Source of the DNA: Methanosphaera sp.
GTDB taxonomy: Archaea; Methanobacteriota; Methanobacteria; Methanobacteriales; Methanobacteriaceae
Reading direction: 5' to 3'
NCBI GenBank assembly: GCA_017430835.1
Contig: JAFRMD010000145.1
Location: forward strand, 1 to 34,364
Length of the DNA: 34,364 nucleotides
In this document: piece after piece, positions 19,349 to 26,933 of the stretch
How the letters are laid out: each line of letters begins with the position of its first letter
How positions within the stretch are numbered: the first letter of the stretch is position 1
Notes under the pieces: generated by a model
What the model was told of the DNA's origin: nothing
Database searches by the model: none
The model's input: the letters and a program-made list of their open reading frames with translations, nothing else
Made by a program: the position numbers and the translations under genes

Positions 19349-20350
19349 ATGTCAGAACCTAAAATATATCCTTCAAACGAAATTTTTGTAAAAGAGGAAT
19401 ACACGCCATATAAGAAAAAAGAGAAAATACCTGGTGGATCTAAAGTAACATTATATGTGCCCAATAAATTTGATATTGAACTTGAATACTATGACATAAT
19501 ACCAGGAATTACCGTAGTTTTCAATAAGTGTAATTTAATTGAAAGTTATACTACTTCAAACCAACTCTTCCATTATAATAGAAAAGATGAAACTCTGGTT
19601 ATTAACTATCTTCTGAAAGGACAATGTAAAATAGAAGTTAACTCCGATAAATACTTGTTTCTTAATGAAAAAGAGATTCAAATATATTTAAAAGGTTTAA
19701 ATCCCTCATTTAATTATTCTGGCGAAACAAAAATGTTACACATTTTGATAGATCGACAAAGTATAAAAAAGAACCTGCAATCTGACCATGGACAGGATTT
19801 CTGTTCAATTATTGAAAGACTTTTTGAAAAATCAACTGTTGAAAATAATACTGTTTTTAAATCTCCAGAAAGTATTAACAATCTTATTGAAGAAGTTATA
19901 AAAGATATACCATCCAATGAAGTATTTTTACGGATTTTTTATCGTTTGAAAACTTTAGAATTAATTTTCAAGTTATGTGAATATGATTTTAAAGATGAAA
20001 AAGTTAATCATAGAACATACACTGATACACAGATTAGGGTTGTAAGAAATATTAAAAATTCATTATCAAGGAATATAGCAAGTTACGTTTCACTGGATGC
20101 TTTATCTGTCAGTTATGGGATTAATTTGACAACTTTAAAAAATTGTTTTAAAGATATGTATGGAAAACCATTATATTCATGGTACAGAGAATATAAATTT
20201 CATAGAGCTAAAGAACTTATAGAGAACACTGATTATCCTATTTCTAAAATTGCTGATATGGTAGGATATAAAAGCAGTAGTAAATTTTCGAAAGCTTTTA
20301 AAAAAGAAATGGGAGTATTGCCTTCCAGTTACCGTAAAAATAAAAAATAA
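19349..20350 (+). CDS. AraC-family transcriptional regulator
   Basis: A 333-residue regulator of a type that is common in bacteria and rare in archaea. The N-terminal half (residues 50-150) is a predicted beta-rich sensor, with LVINYLLKGQCKIEVNS similar to PchR-type AraC proteins. The C-terminal 100 residues contain two helix-turn-helix units: SLDALSVSYGINLTTLKNCF and ISKIADMVGYKSSSKFSKAF, ending with FKKEMGVLPSSYRK, the AraC signature. GGAGAGAAG precedes the ATG. The next gene on the strand is a symporter whose upstream region has an AraC-like direct repeat, so it probably controls that transporter. Origin by transfer from bacteria is likely but needs a tree. Confidence 0.93.
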   Translation: MSEPKIYPSNEIFVKEEYTPYKKKEKIPGGSKVTLYVPNKFDIELEYYDIIPGITVVFNKCNLIESYTTSNQLFHYNRKDETLVINYLLKGQCKIEVNSDKYLFLNEKEIQIYLKGLNPSFNYSGETKMLHILIDRQSIKKNLQSDHGQDFCSIIERLFEKSTVENNTVFKSPESINNLIEEVIKDIPSNEVFLRIFYRLKTLELIFKLCEYDFKDEKVNHRTYTDTQIRVVRNIKNSLSRNIASYVSLDALSVSYGINLTTLKNCFKDMYGKPLYSWYREYKFHRAKELIENTDYPISKIADMVGYKSSSKFSKAFKKEMGVLPSSYRKNKK

Positions 20351-20401
20351 CTTCCATCACTTTATCATTATTTTTTTAATCAAATTCATATTTTATTAAA
20401 C

Positions 20402-20423
20402 AATAGCTATTAAATAGTTATTA
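20402..20423 (+). promoter_or_regulatory. Operator-like 11-bp tandem repeat before the symporter
   Basis: AATAGCTATTA (20402-20412) is followed directly by AATAGTTATTA (20413-20423), one mismatch in eleven. An 11-bp period is about one helical turn, which suits two helix-turn-helix units of an AraC protein bound on one DNA face. The site is 10 bp upstream of a TATA-like sequence and about 50 bp before the symporter ATG, an activator-like position. No copy was seen before the regulator gene itself. Confidence 0.5.
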
Positions 20424-20432
20424 CAAATATAG

Positions 20433-20441
20433 TATTATAAT
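20433..20441 (+). promoter_or_regulatory. TATA-box candidate of the symporter gene
   Basis: TATTATAAT lies about 30-38 bp upstream of the symporter ATG (20472), a plausible distance for an archaeal promoter with a short leader carrying the ribosome site TAGGAG (20461-20466). The AT-rich background allows other choices. Confidence 0.4.
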
Positions 20442-20471
20442 TTAATTATTGAAAGTGATATAGGAGATAAA

Positions 20472-22076
20472 ATGAATTATTTATTAGCAGTGATAATTTT
20501 TATTTACATTGCAATGATGGTTCTGGTAGGTTATATTGCTTGGAAACGTACAAATGATAATGAAGATTATTTAGTTGCAGGACGTAAAACAAGTTCATTC
20601 ATCATGGCATTAAGTTATGGTGCAACATTCATCAGTACTGCAGCCATAGTAGGTTTCGGAGGTTTAGCTGGTACAAATGGATTAGGTATACTTTGGTTAG
20701 TATTTTTAAATATTGCTGTAGGTATATTCATAGCATTCGTATTCTTTGGAAAACCAACAAGAGCAATAGGGAAATATTTAAATGCTTTGACATTTCCAGA
20801 ATTCTTATCAAGAAGATTCAACAGTAAATTCATACAATACTTTAGTGGACTGTTAATCTTCTGTGCAATGCCGGTATATGCAGCAAGTGTATTAATAGGA
20901 GCTGCAAGATTTTTAGAAACAACATTAAGTGTAGAATTCCAAATTGCTATTATCATATTAGCAGTAATCATAGGATTTTACGTGATATTTGGTGGATTGA
21001 AAGGTGTAATGTATACTGATGCACTTCAAGGAGTAATTATGTTCTTTGGAATGCTTGTTTTATTAATAAGCATTTATTGGATACTTGGAGGAATAACTGA
21101 AGCACACACAGCATTAGCAAACATGGCTCCATTATTCCCTGAAACTGCGAAAGCAACAGGAGCAACAGGATGGACAACATTCCCAACACCAGGTAGTATG
21201 TTCTGGTGGAACCTAGTAACTTCCATTATTATGGGTGTAGGAATTGGAGCAATAGCACAACCACAATTAGCAGTACGGTTTATGACTGTAAACAGTAACA
21301 AAGAATTAAACAGAGCAGTCTTAATTGGTGGAGTATTCATATTTGTTGCCACATTTTCAGCATATGTTGTAGGATCATTATCAAACGCATATTTCTACCA
21401 AACAACAGGACAAATAGCAATACAAGCAGCTGGAGGAAATGTGGATAAGATTATACCTACATTTATTAGTTCAGCAATGCCTGAATGGTTTACATATATA
21501 TTCACATTAACATTACTTTGTGCAGCTATGAGTACATTAAGTACACAATTCCACTCACAAGGTTCTGCAATTGGTCATGACTTATATGCAGTGGCAAAAA
21601 CTGAGAAAAAAGAAAGTTTAAGTGTAACACGTATTGGTATACTTATAGGAATTGTATTAGCAGTAATACTAGCATTCATATTACCAGCAGGAGTCGTTGC
21701 TCAAGGAACAACGATATTCTTTGGTATCTGTGCAGCAGCATTTATGCCAGTATATGTATGTGCATTATTCTGGAAACGTACAACAAAACAGGGTGCAATA
21801 GCAGGTATCCTAAGTGGAACATTTGCAAGTTTATTCTGTTTATTATTCACACATCAAAAAGAAGCAGCAGGAATTGGTATTTGTAAAATGTTAACTGGCC
21901 AGACAGTATTATTTACTGCAATGCCTTGGCCTTACGTTGATCCGATGGTTATTGCATTACCAATATCAATCATTGTAACAATTGTTGTAACATTACTTAC
22001 ACATAACACTAAAGAAGAACAAGAAGAAATCGATAAAATGTTCGAATCAAAAAACAGTACAGGTGATGCTCAATGA
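20472..22076 (+). CDS. Sodium:solute symporter (SSS family)
   Basis: A 534-residue transporter with about 13 membrane segments. SSS features include a start that places the N-terminus outside, DYLVAGRKTSSFIMALSYGA (residues 32-51), SAAIVGF-like Na+-site residues (TFISTAAIVGFGG), and the family signature around FGGLKGVMYTDALQG (residues 174-188). The C-terminal acidic tail (KEEQEEIDKM) is cytoplasmic. The family couples Na+ to uptake of amino acids, carboxylates, sugars or vitamins; the substrate is not predictable. GGAG precedes the ATG. It is probably controlled by the AraC-type protein and is translationally coupled to a 37-residue peptide that overlaps its stop. Confidence 0.93.
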   Translation: MNYLLAVIIFIYIAMMVLVGYIAWKRTNDNEDYLVAGRKTSSFIMALSYGATFISTAAIVGFGGLAGTNGLGILWLVFLNIAVGIFIAFVFFGKPTRAIGKYLNALTFPEFLSRRFNSKFIQYFSGLLIFCAMPVYAASVLIGAARFLETTLSVEFQIAIIILAVIIGFYVIFGGLKGVMYTDALQGVIMFFGMLVLLISIYWILGGITEAHTALANMAPLFPETAKATGATGWTTFPTPGSMFWWNLVTSIIMGVGIGAIAQPQLAVRFMTVNSNKELNRAVLIGGVFIFVATFSAYVVGSLSNAYFYQTTGQIAIQAAGGNVDKIIPTFISSAMPEWFTYIFTLTLLCAAMSTLSTQFHSQGSAIGHDLYAVAKTEKKESLSVTRIGILIGIVLAVILAFILPAGVVAQGTTIFFGICAAAFMPVYVCALFWKRTTKQGAIAGILSGTFASLFCLLFTHQKEAAGIGICKMLTGQTVLFTAMPWPYVDPMVIALPISIIVTIVVTLLTHNTKEEQEEIDKMFESKNSTGDAQ

Positions 22077-22186
22077 TTGAGATACTAGGACTTAGTGATC
22101 CATGGATACTTGGTGGGTACTTAGGATGTGTAGCAATCACCATAGTATGTGTAATCTACGGAGCAATAAACTGGAATAAAGAATAA
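22073..22186 (+). CDS. Symporter small accessory membrane peptide
   Basis: A 37-residue peptide with the sequence pattern LGLSDPWILGGYLGC (residues 5-19), then a single membrane helix (about 12-31) ending GAINWNKE. Small proteins with LSDPW near the start and a GxxNWN end are found next to SSS transporters and are annotated as symporter small accessory proteins. The start ATG overlaps the symporter stop (ATGA) and has its own GGTGAT six bases upstream (22062-22067), which supports real translation. It likely assembles with the symporter; T-rich DNA follows the stop as a terminator. Confidence 0.82.
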   Translation: MIEILGLSDPWILGGYLGCVAITIVCVIYGAINWNKE

Positions 22187-22370
22187 ATATTCACATTCAA
22201 CCCCTTTCTTTTTTTAATCCATTAATTATTTACTCAATACTCAAAAACCATCCAATATTAGTAAATTTTAGTTTTTAAAAAATTTTAATAAAAAAAGAAT
22301 AGTTACTTTAATATTATTCAAAAGTAACCCAAATATAATTATAAAGAAATATTTGTAATAAATTAAATCA

Positions 22371-23291
22371 TTAAGCATTTTCTGTCATTATAGGAACCAC
22401 TTGCTTTTTACGTGACACAACACCTTCAAGTAAAACTGTGTTATCTTCTAATTTTACTCCATATGCTTTTTCAACAAGTTTTGCATCATTACCCAGTGCA
22501 ATTACTTGTGAGTTACTGTTAACAATATCAGTTATTAAAAGCATGAATAAATCCAAATCTTCATCTTCTATTATTTTATTCATTCCTGCTTCCAAATCAT
22601 CTTTCATCCGCATTACATCAGATATATCAGCAGTATTTACTTGGTTAATGATTGATTTTACATTTTTAAAGTCTATTTGTTTTGCATCTAAAGACAATAC
22701 TTCTTCAATTGTAAAACCACTTAAATCAGTTCCTGCTTTAAGCATTTCTAAACCATACTCTTCATAATCAACTTCTGCAATTTTAGATAGTTTCTTAACA
22801 ACACAAATGTCATCATCAGTGGTTGTTGGAGACTTTAAAAGTAGAGTATCTGATATAATAGCAGATAACATTAATGTAGCTATTTCTTTAGTTATTTCAA
22901 CACCATTTTCTCTGTATAATTTATATAAAATAGTTTCAGTACAGCCTACTGGTTCAAATCTTAAGAACAACGGATATGAAGTTTCTAAAGCTAGTTTATG
23001 ATGATCTACAACTTTTTTAATATTTGCATTTTCTAAATTATCAACCGATTCTGCAGGAGAGTTGTGGTCAACCAGAATAACATTTGCACCATCCTCAACA
23101 CGATCCAACAGTTCTGGCTCTTCAATGTCCAAATAATTTAAAACAAATTCTGTTTCTTTGTTAATATTTCCTAATCTGTAAGCTTTAGCTTCACAGTTAC
23201 CTAATTCTTTTTCCAAGTATGTCATTACTAAACTTGATGTTATTGTGTCTGTATCGGGACTTTTATGTCCAAAAATAAAAGTTTCAACCAT
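22371..23291 (-). CDS. ppaC: Manganese-dependent inorganic pyrophosphatase (family II)
   Basis: A 306-residue DHH-family pyrophosphatase that hydrolyses cytoplasmic PPi with Mn2+. The motifs are GHKSPDTDT (residues 8-16), VDHNS, the DHH motif in VVDHHKLALE, SAIISDTLLLKSPTTT and the C-terminal SRKKQVVP that binds substrate in the DHHA2 domain. The length is typical, and no CBS or regulatory insert is present. Transcribed divergently from a Ppx/GppA gene across a 280-bp gap, so two enzymes of phosphate metabolism share one promoter region. No strong ribosome site is visible. Confidence 0.95.
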   Translation of the reverse strand: MVETFIFGHKSPDTDTITSSLVMTYLEKELGNCEAKAYRLGNINKETEFVLNYLDIEEPELLDRVEDGANVILVDHNSPAESVDNLENANIKKVVDHHKLALETSYPLFLRFEPVGCTETILYKLYRENGVEITKEIATLMLSAIISDTLLLKSPTTTDDDICVVKKLSKIAEVDYEEYGLEMLKAGTDLSGFTIEEVLSLDAKQIDFKNVKSIINQVNTADISDVMRMKDDLEAGMNKIIEDEDLDLFMLLITDIVNSNSQVIALGNDAKLVEKAYGVKLEDNTVLLEGVVSRKKQVVPIMTENA

Positions 23292-23580
23292 AATATTTTT
23301 CCTCGTTTATACTTCAATAATATCTTTATATTATCTTTATCTTTTTGCCTATATTTAATTATAATTTTGATTAATTCAATTTACTCACATGTGAATTATT
23401 ATACTTCATAATTTTGATTATTTTCTAGTATCCTCATAAAATAAATTATTGAAAGAAAATTACGTTCACATTTAATATACTGTAATGGATATGCATAGCA
23501 TTATTATCTGCCATGTTACATTAATAAATCATAGAATCCATTATTAGTTTTAATTTACAAAGATATTATCAGTGAACATA

Positions 23581-24480
23581 ATGTTATATGCAGTAATAGA
23601 CATAGGTTCTAGTATTATAAAGTACAAAATTTATGAATATTCAAACAATGCTATTGAACCAGTAATACTAAATGATAAAACAATGGGTTTAATATCTTAT
23701 AGAAAAAAAGACAGATTAACCCCTGAAGGTATAACGATTCTTTTAAAAACATTGAAGGAATTCATATCTTATTCCGATAAATTAAAAGTAGATAAATCCT
23801 ATTTTTATGCAACAGCCAGTTTAAGAAATATTGAAAATAGTGCTGAAGTTTTAAGAATTGTTAAAGAAAAAATAGGCATTGATATCACCATACTTACTGG
23901 AGCAGAAGAAGCCAGACATAGTTTTAATTCAATTAATTGGGTTAAAATTCCTGAAGATGAAGGGTTATTGGTTGATATTGGTGGGGGAAGTAGTGAAGTA
24001 ACAATATTTGAAAACAAAATTCCTTTAGAACAAAAAAGCATACCATTAGGAGTACTTAACATATATAACAATTATGTTTCCCTTCTTTTGCCAACAAAGG
24101 ATGAACAAGAAATTATAATAAATGAAATTCGTGAAAAAATACGGGAATTAAATTTTAGGAATGCATCAAAAGAATATTTATATGGAATTGGGAAGACTAT
24201 TGTAATTCTTAAAAAACTATTTAATCATTTAAGAATCGAAAATGAGGAAAATATCATCAACATAGAAGATATAGACAAAGTACTAAAACATTTTTCTGTT
24301 AACTCTAAAGAAAACTTTAAGCCATTATTGTTAGTTAATTCTGAACGGGTTCATACAATGATTCCTAGTTTATTAATAATAAAGGCAATATCATTGGAAT
24401 TTAATATAAAAAAAGTCTTTGTCTGCAATGTAACATTACAAGATGGATTGATACTTGACATAATAGAAAATGATAAATAA
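23581..24480 (+). CDS. Ppx/GppA-family phosphatase
   Basis: A 299-residue protein of the ASKHA fold (exopolyphosphatase/pppGpp phosphatase family). The first phosphate loop is AVIDIGSSIIKYKIY near the N-terminus. The second, LLVDIGGGSSEVTIF (around residue 125), has the conserved Gly cluster; TGAEEARHSF carries the usual catalytic Glu region. It is the short form without the C-terminal HD-like domain, as is usual in archaea. The ATG at 23581 is chosen because GTGAAC precedes it; a GTG at 23572 is in frame. It likely degrades polyphosphate; the specificity is untested. It starts a unit with two tautomerases and a ferredoxin. Confidence 0.85.
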   Translation: MLYAVIDIGSSIIKYKIYEYSNNAIEPVILNDKTMGLISYRKKDRLTPEGITILLKTLKEFISYSDKLKVDKSYFYATASLRNIENSAEVLRIVKEKIGIDITILTGAEEARHSFNSINWVKIPEDEGLLVDIGGGSSEVTIFENKIPLEQKSIPLGVLNIYNNYVSLLLPTKDEQEIIINEIREKIRELNFRNASKEYLYGIGKTIVILKKLFNHLRIENEENIINIEDIDKVLKHFSVNSKENFKPLLLVNSERVHTMIPSLLIIKAISLEFNIKKVFVCNVTLQDGLILDIIENDK

Positions 24481-24524
24481 ATAAAATCAATATATATAAT
24501 TAAAGGAAGTTAGGAGAATTAGAA

Positions 24525-24710
24525 ATGCCAGTTGTAACTGTAGAAGCTTCTAAAAGCTTAGCAAAAGAAACAAAAAAGGAAATGATTGAAAAAGTATCAG
24601 AAATTGTTGCAAGTGAATATGGATTACCTATTCAAACAATTACAATGATTATTAGAGAGAATACTCCTGAAAACATAGGAGTGGCTGGAAAACCTGTATC
24701 TGGAGAATAA
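24525..24710 (+). CDS. 4-oxalocrotonate tautomerase-family enzyme (first copy)
   Basis: A 61-residue tautomerase. Pro2 becomes the N-terminal catalytic proline after removal of Met; the family pattern PVVTVEASKSLAKETKKEMI then VSEIVASEYGLP and TMIIRENTPENIGVAGKP is complete. These enzymes form hexamers or heterohexamers and tautomerise keto-enol substrates; the natural substrate here is unknown. TAGGAG lies 12 bp upstream. A close paralogue starts 13 bp after its stop, so a heterohexamer of the two chains is plausible. Confidence 0.9.
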   Translation: MPVVTVEASKSLAKETKKEMIEKVSEIVASEYGLPIQTITMIIRENTPENIGVAGKPVSGE

Positions 24711-24723
24711 GGAGGGAATAATG

Positions 24724-24918
24724 ATGCCTGTAGTAACAGTAGATGGACCTGGACGTGCAACTAAAGAACAGAAAAAAGAAATAATAGAAAAAGTATCACA
24801 AGTCGTGGCAGATGCATATGATATGCCTGTTGAAGCTATAACTGTCATAATACGGGGAACACACCCTGACAATGTGGGAACTGGTGGAAAACAGTTATCT
24901 GAAAAAATAAATGGGTGA
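24724..24918 (+). CDS. 4-oxalocrotonate tautomerase-family enzyme (second copy)
   Basis: A 64-residue paralogue of the preceding gene. Two ATGs are adjacent (24721 and 24724); the second is chosen because the catalytic proline must follow Met directly. AGGAGG lies just upstream and is the strongest ribosome site in the unit. PVVTVDGPGRATKEQKKEII, VVADAYDMP and TVIIRGTHPDNVGTGGKQL show that it is a full family member. Duplication and divergence from the upstream copy is likely. Its stop precedes the ferredoxin ATG by 5 bp. Confidence 0.9.
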   Translation: MPVVTVDGPGRATKEQKKEIIEKVSQVVADAYDMPVEAITVIIRGTHPDNVGTGGKQLSEKING

Positions 24919-24923
24919 AAAAC

Positions 24924-25124
24924 ATGGCTGTGAAAATAGATGATAACATTTGTAATGGAATAAGTGCTTGTCCAGAAGGAGGATTATGCATAGAAAGTTG
25001 TCCTACTGGAGCAATAAAAAACAAAGAAGATAAACCAAATGTTAGCTACTTTTCATGCGTAGATTGTGGCATATGCGTTGCAAAATGTCCAAATCAAGCA
25101 ATTATAGCTGCAAGAAGAAGTTAG
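24924..25124 (+). CDS. Two-cluster ferredoxin with an atypical first cysteine motif
   Basis: A 66-residue ferredoxin. The C-terminal motif is standard, CVDCGICVAKCP (Cys45, 48, 51, 55). The N-terminal motif is unusual: Cys10, Cys16, Cys22 and Cys26-Pro (C-x5-C-x5-C-x3-CP), with Ile13 where the second ligand normally lies and an inserted PEGGLC. Both cluster sites have four cysteines in total, so two clusters may still form, with altered geometry. The start is set at 24924 because GGTGA precedes it; the frame-compatible GTG at 24915 would overlap the tautomerase. It is the last gene of the Ppx-tautomerase unit. Confidence 0.85.
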   Translation: MAVKIDDNICNGISACPEGGLCIESCPTGAIKNKEDKPNVSYFSCVDCGICVAKCPNQAIIAARRS

Positions 25125-25144
25125 AAGTTGAAACAACACTTCTA
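25122..25144 (+). terminator. Hairpin overlapping the ferredoxin stop
   Basis: TAGAAGT (25122-25128) pairs with ACTTCTA (25138-25144) over a 9-nt loop. The stem includes the ferredoxin stop codon. It is followed by A rather than T on the plus strand, so it may be an mRNA 3'-end stabiliser rather than a terminator. Confidence 0.3.
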
Positions 25145-25271
25145 AAAAAATAACCCTCTTACATGAAACTTATTTTAAAAGTCTGCCAAATAATTATATA
25201 ATTTTAATTTAACTAGCACCTAATTATTTATCATAGCATATTGTTTGAGATTAAGTGTAATGTGTGATTTT

Positions 25272-26255
25272 ATGATATGGAAAATTGGTAATGTAAAAAT
25301 AGAAAATCAATTAGTTTTAGCACCTATGGCTGATATTTGTGATTCAGCGTTTAGAACTATTGTTAAATCAATGGGTTGTGGACTTGTTGAAACTGAAATG
25401 ATTTCAGATAAGTCACTTATACATAGTTCTAACAGAACACTTGAAATGCTATACATGACTGATTATGAAAGACCAATATCCGTACAACTATTTGGATCAG
25501 AAAAAGAAACATTACTTCAAGCATCAGAATACGTAATCGATAAGGTAAACCCAGATATCATTGACATCAATATGGGTTGTCCAGTTAATAAAGTAGCTAT
25601 GAGAGGACATTCTGGATGTTTCTTACTTAAGGATACAAAGAAAATATATGAAATAATAAGCACACTTGTTGATAATCTACCAGTACCTGTTACTGCAAAA
25701 ATTAGGAGTGGATGGGATGATAAACACATTAATGCCATTGAAGTTGCAAAAACTCTTGAAGATGCAGGAGCATCAGCAATTACCATACATCCACGAACCA
25801 GAACCCAGAAATACACGGGAAAAGCAGATTGGAATCTGATAAAAAATATTAAAGAAAAGATATCAATTCCCGTTATAGGTAATGGAGATGTTAGAACCTG
25901 CTATGATGCAAAACGTATGCTAGATGAAACCCAATGTGATGCCGTGATGATTGGAAGAGGATTATTGGGTAATCCCTGGTTAATAAGAGAATGTATAAAC
26001 TATTTGGACAAAGATATCGAACCAGAAAAAGTAAGTATTGAAGAAAAAATGGAAATGATCAAAAAACACTATGAACTACTTCTTAAAAATAAGATTGATG
26101 AAGAAATTGCTGTAATAAAGATGAGAAAACATGCATCGTATTATATGAAAGGATTATATAAAAATGCTATAATAAAAAACAAGATATTTCAAGTAAAGTC
26201 TAAAGAAGAATTATTTGACTTACTAGATACATATGTTAAAGAAATAGAAAGATGA
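25272..26255 (+). CDS. dus: tRNA-dihydrouridine synthase (Dus family)
   Basis: A 327-residue FMN-dependent TIM-barrel enzyme that reduces uridine in the tRNA D-loop. Visible motifs are the FMN-site LVLAPMADICDSAFR near the N-terminus, INMGCPVNKV with the catalytic Cys (around residue 95), AKIRSGWDD, HPRTRTQKYTGKADW, IGNGDV and MIGRGLLGNPW. The helical C-terminal domain follows from about residue 240. The GGHSGCFLL region differs slightly from the usual GSALL. The ATG at 25272 is preferred over an earlier in-frame codon (25245) because GTGAT lies just before it and it matches the family N-terminus. It stands alone; the accessory island starts downstream. Confidence 0.93.
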   Translation: MIWKIGNVKIENQLVLAPMADICDSAFRTIVKSMGCGLVETEMISDKSLIHSSNRTLEMLYMTDYERPISVQLFGSEKETLLQASEYVIDKVNPDIIDINMGCPVNKVAMRGHSGCFLLKDTKKIYEIISTLVDNLPVPVTAKIRSGWDDKHINAIEVAKTLEDAGASAITIHPRTRTQKYTGKADWNLIKNIKEKISIPVIGNGDVRTCYDAKRMLDETQCDAVMIGRGLLGNPWLIRECINYLDKDIEPEKVSIEEKMEMIKKHYELLLKNKIDEEIAVIKMRKHASYYMKGLYKNAIIKNKIFQVKSKEELFDLLDTYVKEIER

Positions 26256-26415
26256 ATTTTCTAGATATTGATAAAAATAATAAGAAAAGCTTGTGTTAAA
26301 GTGATAGTTGGATAACATTTACTAGAAATTTACATAGACATATGAATTTAGGTGCAATAAATTCTTAACAGATTAATTAGAAAAATTTAGAAACTTTTAT
26401 TAAAATCCTAAAAAA

Positions 26416-26444
26416 GGAATACACATCTTCATTAGTTGTATTCC
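26416..26444. terminator. Stem-loop downstream of dus
   Basis: GGAATACA (26416-26423) pairs perfectly with TGTATTCC (26437-26444) across a 13-nt loop, flanked by an A-run on the left and ATTTTT on the right. In the plus direction this has the look of a terminator, about 160 bp after the dus stop. It overlaps the 3' end of the ATPase remnant on the other strand. Confidence 0.4.
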
Positions 26445-26518
26445 ATTTTTCCTATTGTAAAATATTTATCAAGAGCATTTGGAACATATAATGGAATATA
26501 AGAAAGGGATTGATTCGT
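26432..26518 (-). pseudogene. N-terminal remnant of a third archaeal ATPase paralogue
   Basis: A 28-codon open stretch on the minus strand reads SLSYIPLYVPNALDKYF and then stops. It matches the N-terminus of the ATPase at 33836 (MLPLNVPTDIDKYF): shared P-L-x-V-P-x3-D-K-Y-F with the same spacing. The codon where the start belongs is ACG (26518-26516). A perfect ribosome site, GAGGTGAT (26522-26529), stands three bases before it, the same spacing as the live gene, so ATG to ACG mutation is likely. The P-loop and everything after it are missing. This is a dead gene, and it explains why a strong ribosome site sits in an otherwise empty gap. Confidence 0.65.
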
Positions 26519-26538
26519 TACATCACCTCATTTTACTT

Positions 26539-26697
26539 AACTGAATTTAAGTTGTTAAAATTATTTTACTTATGTATATTAGTTAACTTATTTTAAGTAG
26601 TTAAAATATTTTTAGTAAAGGTTATAACTTAATTTAAGTTAAGTTGTTAAAATATTTTTAGTAAAGGTTATAACTTAATTTAAGTTAAGTTGTTAAA
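26539..26697. repeat. Tandem array of 46-bp period upstream of the dead ATPase
   Basis: A 15-bp core, AACTTAATTTAAGTT, itself an inverted repeat (AACTTA-att-TAAGTT), occurs at 26539 (one mismatch), 26585 (two mismatches), 26626 and 26672. The steps are 46, 41 and 46 bp. The last full units (26600-26645 and 26646-26691) are identical over 46 bp. Each core is followed by GTTAAAAT and T-rich sequence. The array begins about 10 bp upstream of the remnant ribosome site, i.e. in that gene's former promoter. It is not a CRISPR: the unit repeats as a whole and no unique spacers exist. Confidence 0.8.
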
Positions 26698-26737
26698 TCA
26701 TTTAACAAATAGTCCATAAGTTGATTAAAAGAATATT

Positions 26738-26925
26738 TTAATCACTTAAAGAGTCTTCAATAATTTTAATCTCATAATCCGTCAAATCATATAACTTGTA
26801 AACTTTCTGATTAATCTCATCTTCCAATACCTGTATTTCTTGCTGTAACAATATTATAATATTTAAACTACAAACTTTTTCAAGAACTCATCAAAAGTTA
26901 ATTCATAGTGCTTTTCAAGATTTTA
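26738..26925 (-). pseudogene. C-terminal remnant of a type IIG/Eco57I-like methylase
   Basis: Reading right to left, one frame gives NLEKHYELTFDEFLKKF and then stops. A shifted frame continues LLQQEIQVLEDEINQKVYKL and ends YDLTDYEIKIIEDSLSD with a stop at 26738. The combined order (LTFDEFLKK, then E-I-[DN]-x2-VY-x-LY-x-LT-x2-E-I-x-I-E) is the signature C-terminus of type IIG restriction-modification and related N6-adenine methylases (EIDxLVYELYGLTEEEI). Only about the last 60 residues remain, with a frameshift or small deletion inside. It lies about 10 bp downstream of the ATPase stop (26934), on the same strand, suggesting that a methylase gene once followed the ATPase. Confidence 0.7.
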
Positions 26926-26933
26926 AGATGGAA

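Larger units (their letters stand above)
26256..26933. other. Gap with no intact gene, holding remnants and repeats
   Basis: Between dus and the first ATPase lies DNA with no complete gene. It contains, from left to right, a stem-loop, a 28-codon ATPase N-terminal remnant, a 46-bp period repeat array and the C-terminal piece of a restriction-type methylase, each listed separately. Positions 26256-26415 show nothing I can name. Confidence 0.7.

Noticed and set aside
23486..23548. Short ORF of 20 codons between ppaC and the Ppx/GppA gene
   Set aside because: No ribosome site and no similarity; AT-rich divergent promoter is a better reading.
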